A stretch of 64,000 bases of DNA from Amia ocellicauda (taxonomy: Eukaryota; Chordata; Actinopteri; Amiiformes; Amiidae), in assembly GCF_036373705.1 (NCBI RefSeq), contig NC_089856.1:6024501-6088500 (forward strand). The letters are read 5' to 3'. Positions 23,066 to 33,599 of this stretch are shown in pieces. Position numbers and translations under genes: made by a program. The notes beneath the pieces are model-generated. The model was not told the DNA's origin. It did not search any database and saw only the letters and a list, made by a program, of their open reading frames with translations. Positions within the stretch are counted from its first letter, which is position 1, and each line of letters begins with the position of its first letter.

Positions 23066-23425
23066 TCACCTCCCTGTGGAACATTTGGTATCCCTTTGGG
23101 ATTGGGAATCCTGGCCACCAATGATGTCTAGAAGCACATCTGTGTATTCACCCCATTTATAGGACTTGTTGCCAGTTTCTGGGTTTTTGGCCTGACTGTG
23201 GTCTCTAGTAGCCTTCTGTTTTAGGTTCTTCCACTTCAGCCTCATTTGCTCCACCGTCCTCTTCTGTCCAGACCCTGTGGCATTCACATATGCTGTTATT
23301 TCTATCCAGGTTTTTCATTTTGGATGTTGCTGCTGCACCCTCTTCATTAAAAGTGCTGACTAAAGAGCTGTAGTGAGATTTTACACTCTCTAGCAGTGAG
23401 TGGGTCTCTGCAGGTGCAAAATGTG
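23066..23425 (-). pseudogene. Myb/SANT-like DNA-binding protein fragment (Harbinger-type or MSANTD-like)
   Basis: On the minus strand the N-terminal part F-A-P-A-E-T-H-S-L-L-E-S-V is followed, after a frame change near 23300-23330, by V-N-A-T-G-S-G-Q-K-R-T-V-E-Q, then K-W-K-N-L-K-Q-K-A and L-D-I-I-G-G. This is the trihelix/Myb-like layout of the DNA-binding ORF that accompanies Harbinger transposases and of MSANTD/NAIF1-type domesticated genes. The frame break and lack of a continuing ORF make it a pseudogene or transposon relic. I could not identify a partner transposase with confidence. Confidence 0.6.
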
Positions 23426-23556
23426 GCCCCATTGTATCCATGTTATGTCTTTTTATAAGTCTTGGCTTTAGTTGTTCTAAGTGACATAATTGATCACAAG
23501 CCCTAACATTTCTATCTGATTGAAGTCACATGTGTGTATTTTCAATGACCTAATTC

Positions 23557-23649
23557 CTTGGTTCTCAAACTGTGGTACGCGGAGCACCCCCAGGTGGTAC
23601 CCCAGACTACCCTGTAAGTTGTTGTGTGCACAGAAAAATTAGTAATTCA

Positions 23650-23681
<32 letters not shown>

Positions 23682-25196
23682 TAAAATCTATGTCAATTCT
23701 TTATTTGTAATGTATTGAATTTGTTTAACAAAGCTTGGGTTTTCATATTTCATATTAGTTTATTACGTCTATTAAGTTCCTGTTAGCTACGTCGGTACTG
23801 TGCGTGCTATACATGAGTGTTCATACCACATCCGCCAATAGAGCAATTAAAATTACTACCTCGCAAAAATCACCTATTATGTCATGGCTGAAAGGACAAG
23901 ACTCCAAGAGTACTGAACCCAGCTCCGATAGATCAGACACACATGTTGAGAATGAGGAGGATAATAAATCAACACTACCTCTGCTGCTGAACCCGATACA
24001 GACTGATGGTGTTAGCAAGTGTCGGAAAACGGCAACAAGGCAGTACGATCCAAAATTATCTAAGTTTGGTGCCAGAGCGATGACAGGCCGACACAGCGGT
24101 GTAGTTGCCTGGACTGGAGAGGTGGCTCTGTATGTGAAATGGACGCACTGCAGCATCCACCGTGGCGAGGCACTGGCAGTCAAGAAAATGCCTGATGATT
24201 TAAAATCTCCGCTAGACTCTGCTGTCAAAGTAGTGAATTTTAAGCCCGGACAAATAATTCACGTGTGTTCTGTGTGGTTTGTAATGAAATGGGCAGTGAA
24301 CATGTGCAGCTTTTGCTCCATACTGAAGTGAGAGGGCAGAGTCTCACAGGGCTCTTACTGTACTCTGAACTGTACTCTGAGGTACAGATGTTTCTGCATG
24401 ACCAGAAATCTCCTTTGGCAAGTCTATTTGATGATCCAGTATAGCTGGTACAATTAGCCTACCTGGCTGATATATTCTCACGTTTGAATGAGCTGAATAT
24501 GGGACTGGGCTCTCTTTAACAATTTTTGATGTGTCTGACAAGATCACTGCTATGAAGAAAAAGCTGCAGCTTTTTGTTAATAAAATCAAGGCAGGCAATG
24601 TCTCTGCTTTCCCAACTCTGGAGAACCATCTGCACACATGTGGTGTGGCACTTGCTGCTGCAGTTTGTTGTGCAACTTTTGTCATTGGAAGAACAGTTCT
24701 CAGAATATTTTCCAGTAGAGGCCATACCACAGTGGATCAGGAACCCCTTTACTGTTGATGTCATGGGAATACCGGAGGATCTGACCTGTGCAACTGTCAC
24801 TGTTAAACTTCTGGATCCAAAGACAGAGTGACTACCCAGCCCCCTCATTAAAGGCTGTGAGGTTTTTGATGCCTTTTGCTACTACCTGTCTTTGCGAGAA
24901 AGGTTTATCTGCTCTCACTGCAATCAAGACAATGTATTGCAACAAAATGAATGCTGAGCCAGATCTGCGTTTGAAGCTCACTGCCCTCATCCCTGACATT
25001 GCAAGGCTTTTCTCGGCTAAACAGGCTTACCCCTCTCACTAAAATGGTAAGTGCTCAGTGCTCTTTATTATTTGTGCATGCGTGCGCTCATGTTGGTCAT
25101 TGAGATTGTTTGTGGTTCCTATGAGAGGGTGATTTGTAGGTGGTACTTGAATGCTTTGGTTTGATCAGAGGTGGTAAAAAGTTTGAGAACCACTGA
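23557..25196 (+). mobile_element. hAT transposon (ZBED/SCAND3-like) with 8-bp target duplication
   Basis: The left end is CTTGGTTCTCAAAC and the right end GTTTGAGAACCACTGA, inverted copies of a hAT terminus. The 8 bp CCTAATTC is found exactly on both sides (23549-23556 and 25197-25204), as expected for hAT insertion. The internal region encodes a decayed transposase on the plus strand. A short (AAT)n tract lies at about 23648-23680. Confidence 0.88.
23824..25042 (+). pseudogene. hAT transposase pseudogene (ZBED5/SCAND3/FAM200-like)
   Basis: Pieces in three frames line up with the hAT transposases that gave rise to vertebrate ZBED/SCAND3/FAM200 proteins: an N-terminal stretch with M-S-W-L-K and R-Q-Y-D-P-K, then S-A-V-K-V-V-N-F, E-M-G-S-E-H and L-L-L-H-T-E-V. 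Downstream come F-D-V-S-D-K-I-T-A-M-K-K-K-L-Q-L-F and the C-terminal dimerisation part with C-E-K-G-L-S-A-L-T-A-I-K-T, ending L-F-S-A-K-Q-A-Y-P-S-H. The BED zinc finger is lost, and frameshifts and a large internal deletion are present. Confidence 0.85.
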
Positions 25197-25204
25197 CCTA
25201 ATTC

Positions 25205-25825
25205 ATACCCGTTAGTCAGAGAATCTGATAACACTCTAATAAGACAGGTATTGTTCACCTCCACCATGCTGAAAGAAGACCTTACCACCAAAGAGTCTAT
25301 AGTGAGCGTCCCAAACCTCTTCAACAGTATAATATAGAGGTTCATGCACATTTTTGCTTTGGAGTTGCTGATATTACCTACAAAAAGTAGATCTTGTTAG
25401 GCCACAATTGCAGCACAGAACCCTGCAGAGTCATGTGCTGCCTGGAAGAACAGGTTGTCATTGCACATGCATGCAGCATAATGCTTGTATTGTGTAGCAC
25501 AAGATTGCTATCCAATGCAGAGTTCCTCTCTGTGGTGAAAATGAAGATCATCCAGCGCCCCTTGCTCCTGTTGAGGATCCAGGCCTGCTTGTGGACTTCT
25601 CTCTAAATGAAAAATTTAGTGGGTGCTATTGTCAACCACAACTTTCAACAAGTTTAAGATTGATTACAGATGGACATGGGCCTATTTAGTTAACACATGT
25701 TTGACCATGACAAAGATATGTTTATGTTATAAATATTTGTGTTTGTTTATTATTATGTTTTATTCATGTTGTGCAGATGAACTCATAATTTGGTTGACTC
25801 CACTATTCAGAAGAGTTACAGAATA
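25205..25825. other. Unassigned region between hAT and CR1
   Basis: This is the continuation of the sequence that the hAT element split. No gene is recognised. The region 25.26-25.62 kb has some coding-like composition on the minus strand, possibly more of the Myb/SANT-associated element, but I cannot support an assignment. Confidence 0.35.
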
Positions 25826-28330
25826 TAAGAACATAAGAAAGTTTACAAATAAGAGGAGGCCATTCGACCCATCATGCTAATTTGGTGTCCATTAATAACT
25901 GTGATCCAAGGATCCTATCCAGTCAGATTTTAAATGTTCCCAAATTTTCAGCTTCAACCAGCTTCATTGTGGGGGAGTTTGTTCCAGATTGTCTCCTGTT
26001 TTCTGTTTTGAATGCCTTGAAGCCCAATTTCCATTTGTGTCCCTGGGTGTGTGTGTTCCTGCTGATCTGGAAAAGCTCCCCTGGTTTGATGTGGTCGACG
26101 GCTTTCATGATTTTGAAGACTTGAATCAAGTCCCCATGTAGTCTCCTCTGTTCCAGGGTGAAAAGGTTCAGTTCCTTTAGTCTCTCCGAGTAGGACATTC
26201 CCTTCAGACCTGTAATAAGTCTGGTTGATCTCCTCTGAACTGCCTCTAGAGCAGTGCCCAGAACTGTACACAGTATCCAGATGAGCTCTAACTAGTGTCT
26301 TAACATTACTTGTTTTAAATTTTACACTTTTGACAATATACCCTAACATTTTTCTGTATTGCTTCCCCACATTGTTTGGATGGAGAAAGTGAGCAGTCCA
26401 CGTAGACTCCTAGGTCTTTCTCATGCGTTACTTCATCTAGTTCTATTCCTCCCATAGTGTAATTATAGTGGACATTTTTGTAAACTACATGTATTACCTT
26501 GCACTTTTCCACATTTCATTTAATCTGCCAGGTGTAGGCCCACAACTGAATATTATCCAAGTCCCTCTGAATATCCTGTGCTGCCAAGATTGTATCTGCT
26601 GAGCCACCTATTTTGTATCATCTACAAATTTGTCAAGTTTACTAACTATCCCAGAGTCCAGATCATTAATATAGATTAGAAAAAGCAAAGGCCCTAGTAC
26701 TGATCCCTGTGGAACTCCACTAACAACCTCACTCCAGTTAAAAGCAACTCCTCTAGTTGGCACCATCTGTTTCCTATACATCAACCAGTTCATAATCCAT
26801 CTACCTACATTACCCTGAATGCCTACAGCTTCCAGCTTGAGGATTAGTCTTCTGGAACCTTATCAAAAGCTTTTTGGAAATCTAAGTATATCATATCTTA
26901 TGCTTTCACATGATCTACAGCTGCAGTTGCATGTTAAAAAAACTCCAATAAATTAGTAAGACATGATCTGCCTCATCTAAACCCATGTTGACTAGTACCG
27001 CAGGTGAGACTGATTGGTCTCTAATTTCCTGGCTCAGTTTTGTCCCCTTTCTTGTGGATTGGTATGACATTTGCCGTCTTCCAGTCAGTTGGCACATCCC
27101 CTGTTCTAAGTGTAATTTGAAATATTTGAGTTAACGGCCTATAAATAATTTCCCTCATTTCTTTAAGTACTGTTGGAAATATACTACCTGGCACAGGTGA
27201 TTTGTTTGTTTTTCATTCTGCTAGTCCCTTTAGTACCTCCCCCTCATTTATCCTGATCTCCCTTAGGATTTGACTAGAGTGATAGTGAACCTGTGGATTG
27301 TTATCCGTTTTTTGTTTTGTAAAAACCTCTGTGAAATACTAATTTAGAACATTTGCCACATTTTGTTAATTTTCCAAGATACTTCAATTTTTGCCCTTTA
27401 GCTGTTTCGCTTCCTCCTTTATTGACCTCTTGCTGTTGAAGTATTGAAAAAAGCTCTTTGCATTAGTTTTAGCTCCAAGAACTATGTTTCGTTCTATTTC
27501 CCTCTTTACTTTCCTGATCCCTTTCTTAAGATCTCTTTGCAGCTCAACATATTCTTTGTATTTTGTTTCATCCCTATCCATTTTGTATGCGCTATACAAC
27601 ATTCTCTCTCTTATTAAACCATTTTGGGCAATGTTTTTTGGTCCTCAATTTTCATTCAAAATTTCTCCTGAGCTTCAATTAGTATATTCTTAAAATATAA
27701 CCATCCATTTTCAGCTGAATCTTCATCCAGTCTAACTCTTGTGTCATCTCATACCTTCAAGGTTTGCTTTTCTAAAATTGTAGACTATTGTTTTAGACTT
27801 GGACCTTGTTTTTTGAAAGAATGCCTCAAAGCTAACCATATTGTGATCACAATTTGAGATTGGTTCTCTAACTACTGTCCCTCTGACTCTGTCTTGGTCA
27901 TTTGAAAAGATCAAGTCAATGCAAGCACTCTCCCTGGTTGATTCCCTGACAAAGAAAGCAATCATTTACCATCTCAACAATTTCTATTTCTGCTTCGATA
28001 GTCCCAACCGGGCTTTCCCAGTCTAAGTTTGGGAAATTGAAATCCCCCATTATAACAGCCACATCCTTGCTATAAGCAGTCCTGATTACACTGTACAATG
28101 CAGCATCTTGCTGAATATCTGAGTTGGGTGGCCTGTAACACACTCCTACCACTAATCCTCCAGATCTCTTGTTCAAAAGTTTCACCCACAAAGATTCTGT
28201 TCCGTTACTGGGATCTAATTTGAGTTCTTCTGCCTCAATGCCATTTTTCACATATAATGCTACCCCTCCCCCTCTTCGATTTTGCCCGTCCCTCCAAAAC
28301 TGTGTTTATCCTTCCAACTTGTATTCATTC
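25826..28330 (-). mobile_element. CR1-like LINE, 5'-truncated, about 2.5 kb
   Basis: The minus strand shows, in order, an endonuclease part with V-C-Y-R-P-P and the catalytic G-D-F-N-F-P-N-L-D-W (about 28.2-28.0 kb), S-N-C-D-H-N-M-V, and a linker F-F-Q-Y-F-N-S-K-R. Then come the reverse-transcriptase core S-G-V-P-Q-G-S-V-L-G-P-L-L-F and D-D-T-K (26.8-26.6 kb), and a C-terminal L-F-T-L-E-Q-R-R-L-H-G-D-L. The 3' end carries TTTCTTATGTTCTTAT, matching the short 3' tail repeat of CR1 elements, and shows no poly-A. Many frameshifts and stops are present. Confidence 0.88.
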
Positions 28331-28399
28331 CCATAATTTTCCCTTGATAATGATGAGCAAAAAAGGCTGTATAAAATAAATGACACAGCTAATGAGGTA

Positions 28400-29560
28400 T
28401 ATTGAAATTTTCAAGTGAATCAACCAAAATTACAAATTTCTCAAATTATTAATATATTTCTCAAAAATAGTTACAATTATTGGCACCTTGGTTTTCAGTA
28501 CTTTGTGCACCTTCCCCTTTCAAGGATAATGGCACGGATTCTTTTTCTAAACAAATGTTGTGAGTTTTTAGGAGAACACATTGGAAGAGATGTTAGACCA
28601 TTCCTCCATACATAATCTTTCCAGATCTGTGAGATTCTTAGTTCTGTGCTTTTGGACTGCCCTCCTCAATTCAAACCACATGTTTGGAATGGGATTCAAG
28701 TGCCGAGACTGAGATGGCTATTTCAAAATGTTGATTTTGTGGTCAATTATCCATTTCTTTGTGGATTTTGATGTGTGCTTGGGGTCAATGTCTTGTTGAA
28801 AGAATCACTTGTGGACAAGTTTCAGCCTCCTGGCAGAGGCTACCAGCTTTTTGGTTAAAATGTCCTGGTAGAGTTCAAGTTGCTACTGACCTTTGCAAAG
28901 GGGCCCAGGCCCAGTGGAAGAAAAACAGTCCCATAACATAAAAGATCCACCAACAGATTTTAAAGTAGGTATGGGGTTCTCTTCTGCATACACATCCTTC
29001 GTTAGGTGCCAAACCCATTCCTGGTGTCTGTGACCAAAGAGTAGCCCCCAGTTCCAGACCAAGTGCCAATGCTGTTTAGCAAACTCCAGGTGCTTCCAGT
29101 TGTTGTTTACACTCAATTAAGGCTTTTTCTGGCAACCCTTCTAAATAGGCTATCGGCATGGAGGTCACATCTAATTGTAGGTTTTGGTGACTCCAAGATG
29201 CAACCAACTTCTTTAATTCTTCAGCTGACCTCTGGATTATTTTTTGTCTACCGTACCATCTTTCTCACTCTGCGTGGGGGCAAGATGCACTTGCATACTT
29301 GTTTGTAACTTCTAAATTATTGCTTATAGTGGTAAGTGGCATTTTTAGGGTTTTAGCTACTGTTTGTACACATTGCCTGATTTATGAAGGTCCATTTGCC
29401 TCTTTGAATTTGTGAGTTCTTTGCCTTTCCCATGGATGACAAAAGGATTTTATATGCGAGTTACTTAAGCCTTTAAGCAGAGTTAATTTTGTTTGATTTT
29501 ATTTATAGGAATCATCAGGGGTAACAATACATTTGACACCTTTCATTTTGATTAAATTGG
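28400..29560 (-). mobile_element. Old Tc1-like transposon remnant
   Basis: The minus strand carries a decayed Tc1 transposase: W-K-H-L-E-F-A-K-Q-H-W, then G-G-S-F-M-L-W-D-C-F-S-S-T-G-P-G-P-L. The plus-strand text contains ATTATTGGCACC, typical of the end of this Tc1 group. The D-D-E residues cannot be read through the frameshifts and the ends are badly decayed. It is clearly older than the other Tc1 copies here. Confidence 0.75.
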
Positions 29561-30330
29561 TGGTGGTATAATGTATAGCTCATTACCTGTGTTGTTTATG
29601 TTACACAGCCTTTTTGTTTTTCTTTATTAATTTGATTAATTATCCCACTTGCAGTGACATAAAACAAATAAACCAATATAAATGCCTAGCTCCTATTTGA
29701 GGCTACCTCTATAAAAAAAAAAAAACACAGCTAAACCCAAGCAAAGACAAACACAGCAAACAGTCCCAATCCTAGTCCCAGTTCTAAGAAAAGTTCACTT
29801 ACCATGTTTTCTCAGTTCTTTGTTTAAATATTTGTGCTCATTTTCTCTCACACTCCAACTCCTCAACCTGCTCCTACTCCCCCAAGAAGACATGCTGGCT
29901 TCCTGTCTTTATGAATGAGCGAGGCCAATCAGGGGAGTCCTCCAACCAAGGCATCTAAGGGATGCATATCTTGCTCTAAAGCGCATTTGCAGTGCCCTCC
30001 ATCTCTTCACTAGAGATATCATAGGAGCCACCACTGACGTCCTATCATAGCAGGGACTCCAAGGTAAAGGCATTCTCTGCCCATTTGGAACAGATGCTTT
30101 TGAAACTTTTACCAGCTGCTTTGGCTCTGCTTCACTAGCTGCTTCACAGCTGCAGCACAGCCTGTTGCAGTGGCTACACTCCCCTCGCCATTCCCAACGG
30201 GAGCGGGCGAGCCATCTCCACCTTGGCTGGTGGACATGCTTTTACTACAGACGTCTGGTGACGAGCAGTTTGAGGTCAGGGAGGGAGAGAAGAAGTTGGC
30301 TTTGTCCACCTCCTTATTAAGGTAAGGTCC
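29561..30330. other. Unassigned intergenic region
   Basis: I see an A-run near 29,710 and no recognisable gene. Composition becomes GC-richer after 29.9 kb, leading into the possible DIRS gag-like segment. Confidence 0.4.
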
Positions 30331-30860
30331 AGAGTGAGTTCTTCGCCTTGCTGGTCATCCACCTCCAGTCTGAATGTCCCTTAGCTGGAGGATCGTGGTC
30401 CACCACAATCCCACAACATGCAGTTCTCATGGAATACACCAATTTTGCGAACTGTGCCTGTGTGTGGTGGTGAGCTAACCATGTGTGTGCATGGAGCGGA
30501 GGACGCCAGAGAGTGACTATCCCCATTAATAGACTCTTCCATCGCCGCAATGGTGTCCCTACTGCTGGTCTCTGCCCAACGCCTGGACTTCTTCCCTAGC
30601 CGGCAGTGGAGAGTCACTGAGAGCCTGCTTCACAAGGCTTATGTGGCTGAGGCCCAGACCACCAGGTTTGTCATAACCAGCTGACTCTTGGTGGTGTTTG
30701 AAGGCTTTCTGGGCACTGAAGACATGGCCCAGGCAAAAGCGAATCTCAGTGCTGCAGTAGACTTCTTTGTGTAGACTATGCACTCTTTCGCATCTCTAGT
30801 AGCCACTGGATGCAGTTTTAGCTGCCTCAGGTCAAGTGTGTGCCAGAGTATGCTAGTTTT
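30330..30860 (+). mobile_element. Possible DIRS-like gag fragment
   Basis: On the plus strand the frame around 30,560-30,760 reads F-F-P-S-R-Q-W-R-V-T-E-S-L-L, then H-K-A-Y-V-A-E-A-Q, A-V-D-F-F and F-A-S-L-V-A-T-G. This resembles the gag-region protein of fish DIRS retroelements. Stops and frame changes surround it, and no reverse transcriptase follows. The assignment rests on remembered similarity and is tentative. Confidence 0.35.
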
Positions 30861-31446
30861 TGGATAAACCTATCACTCCTGGCTGCATATTTTGCATCGC
30901 TCCTGGTGCTCCTGCGTTTGGTTTTGTTGAGTCTGTAGGGTTATTGCTCCTGTCTGTGTCTTTGTCTCAGTTGAGCCCAGGCCCTTATGGGCCCCTGTTC
31001 CTGATTTGTGTTTTTGTGCAGTTGAACTCTGGCCCTCTATAAGGCTGTTTTCCCTGTCTGACTCGTGTCTGGTTGAGATAAGGTCCTTGTGCGGCACTTG
31101 CTCCTGGTTTAATCTCTGTGCAGTAAAGCAGCCATGGTCTTATTGAAAGTTACACTTTTAAATGGTAAAAGTTGAACATATAAAATAAATAAACAAGAAT
31201 TTTGATACTTCACTTATATACTCCTATCATATAAACTGACAATGTAAGAAACTACAATAGTTGTCCTTTAATAAACTATGGCGGGTGACAATGTTTTAAT
31301 GGCAAGTAAGTAAACCCAACATTACTGTGTGTAGGCTCTATCTTTATACATTATTTATCATATACACCTACTCTTCTCAATATCCATTCATCCATCCATT
31401 TATCCAACCTCCTAATGTAATTGCTCCTTTATTCTGTGATATGTAG

Positions 31447-32039
31447 CTACAGGGTTGATGGGCAGTATACCATGGCCCTGGATCTCCCCCAGAATCTCTG
31501 CAACAACCCCCCTGAGGGTGAAAACAACTTAGAGGGGTCACTCAAGGACCTACACAATGATGTTCTGAAGGCCCTGGCCTCTGACAACCGGCTGTATGAG
31601 GCCAAACAGAAATACCCATAGTGAGGCCCGCCTGCTCAACCCCTATTCTGGAGGGCCCAGTCTGATCCAGCACCTGTACAACCATAACACGCAAGACACC
31701 CAGTGCCTGCTGTTCTACACCTTCTACTCCCCGTGTCTGTGCACCTGCTTGAACCCTGTCAATCCATACAACATCCTGAACAAGCTAAATCAGTTCAGCC
31801 AGTGGGACAACAACTACAAAACTCTGGTCTTCACCCAGATATTTGACAACTGCTTCAACACGGTAGAAGAGCAGAAGAATGCCCTTCACATTGGCTTTCA
31901 GCGACTCAGTCAGGACATTGACGTGTTCCACTGTGACACCCCTCCCGGCAGCTCCACAATGCAGTGTTTGAACTGCAAAATAATAGATGTGCAAAAAAAT
32001 CCCTGCTTGTACAACTTGCCTCCTATAAAGTCATGTTGA
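31447..32039 (+). pseudogene. AID/APOBEC-like (NAD-type) zinc-deaminase exon with a frame break
   Basis: An acceptor-like TTCTGTGATATGTAG ends at about 31446. The frame then reads Y-R-V-D-G-Q-Y-T-M-A-L-D-L-P and runs to A-K-Q-K-Y-P at about 31618. It breaks there: moving to the next frame continues directly with H-S-E-A-R-L-L (His codon at 31617), then F-Y-T-F-Y-S-P-C-L-C-T-C-L (31719-31751) and on to a stop at 32037-32039. H-x-E and a downstream S-P-C with further Cys are the zinc-site and proton-shuttle motifs of cytidine-deaminase-fold enzymes. The surrounding sequence resembles poorly characterised fish deaminase-like proteins. The break equals loss of two bases (or gain of one) just before the catalytic His, so this is a pseudogene unless the base call is wrong. 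Upstream exons were not found. Confidence 0.68.
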
Positions 32040-33370
32040 GTAGGCACATTCTAGAAAGCTGAACTGCACAGGCCTAGTGTAGAAAACCCCCAGGGTCTGG
32101 CAGTGCAAACTAAACAAAAAAATATTTGTCATTTGTTAACTAGCTAAATCATTTGTTTTCTTGATTTACACATTTTATCAATGGTGCATCAGCATGTGCT
32201 AGCTCCAGTGTTTCTCTCAATATGGTTGCGTGTATGTGTATAGTATATATCAGTCGCATACAGTGCTTTTTAAATTGCTTATGCAGTAATAAATTATCAA
32301 TGTAAAATTCCCAATGTGACCAAATGGCTCCATAATCCACAGGGCAATTTGAGACGAGACATTTTTATAAATGTTAAAATTAAGCTGATATCAATTATTT
32401 AATAATTTAGTAAACATTTGTTAAGATTCTGGTTGATGTCTAATTGCAACAAACTTCAGTTAATAGTTGACTGGTGTTTTGAACTTTATTTCAAATTGGT
32501 GACGTATTTCTGATTGCAAATATGCAAATAATTAGGTATTCCAGTTAGAAACACACAGAGATACCAGACTCTGTCACAATAGGCCTGTCACAATATTCCA
32601 GTGCAGTATGACAAAGCCAAGCTGGCAAAAGTAGAGTTGTCCTAGATCACATAGATGATGAATGAATTCTACATCAAGAAACACAACTTCACAAATACAA
32701 ATTACAGAGAATGTGAGTACTGTGATCTTTGCCTGATGTCACTCAATGACCAACTGAGGCAGGTGATGCAATCCATTTGACAAAATGTTTTGTTATACCA
32801 AAAAAATACAATTTTGTGCATTTACCTGCTTAAGTGCTTATGCATTAACAATCAAGTACTCAAACATAATGCTTTTTCCAATATTATCTTACATTCACTC
32901 CATAAATATTGATACATTGATATTGATATTATTATTATTATTTCTTGGCAGACGCCCTTATCCAGGTTGACTTACATCATAAGTACAATACAAAGTGCAA
33001 AAATACACTGTACAAAGTACACTGTAAAACCAACTAATAAGTACTGATTATGATGCTTTCCTCTTCAGTTATCAGTCATTACCCCATCTTGCAAATGGAC
33101 AATCATTTGTTGACGTACTAATCCACCTTTTCCACACCCAATTAAATTATCAGGCAAGTAGTAAGGTTTTCACATTAGGGGCAGTTGTGTTGCAGACCAT
33201 GAAGATGGTAATTTTACATTAACTGATTTAAGAACAGATTCAGGGAAAACAGCTCACAGAAGTGAAGTATGAGGAATGCATATAACAGTTAATAAAATGT
33301 TAATCAGTGTAATGTATACCATAATTTAACCATAATAAAACATATTAAGAAGTGTTAATCCTCACTGCAG
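32040..33370. other. Intergenic region
   Basis: AT-rich sequence with no gene. At about 32,925-33,010 a (TTA)n tract next to GGCAGACGCCCTTATCCAGG is the 3' end of a retroposon on the minus strand, the same tail as at 47.3 and 60.5 kb. Confidence 0.5.
32925..33010 (-). repeat. SINE/LINE-type 3' tail
   Basis: Minus-strand text CCTGGATAAGGGCGTCTGCC followed by AATAAT repeats is the tail shared by several retroposon ends in this window. No body is recognisable. Confidence 0.6.
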
Positions 33371-33374
33371 ACTG

Positions 33375-33599
33375 CAGAGTTTCACATCCTATTGGAGCTC
33401 GAACATTTCTCCATCAAGGACTCGTAAAGGTTCTTTAAAGCCAGACTTACAATTGGATCATCCTTGGATAGCCTTCTCCTGCAGACTGGACATTACCGAG
33501 TCCCCAGTGCTGCACCAGACAGGGTTTACAGAAGCTGTGTCAGAACAACAGGACCTTGTAGTTTTCACAGCACACAGGACAGGATACATCCTCTTCCAT
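33375..33599 (-). pseudogene. TRIM-D: isolated TRIM RING-exon fragment
   Basis: On the minus strand from M at 33599 the text reads M-E-E-D-V-S-C-P-V-C-C-E-N-Y-K and, after a small loss and an in-frame TGA, H-S-F-C-K-P-C-L. A frame change leads into the A-L-K-N-L-Y-E-S-L-like end. The RING motif is broken and the B-box and later exons are absent. It is a relic of the same family as TRIM-A and TRIM-B. Confidence 0.8.
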
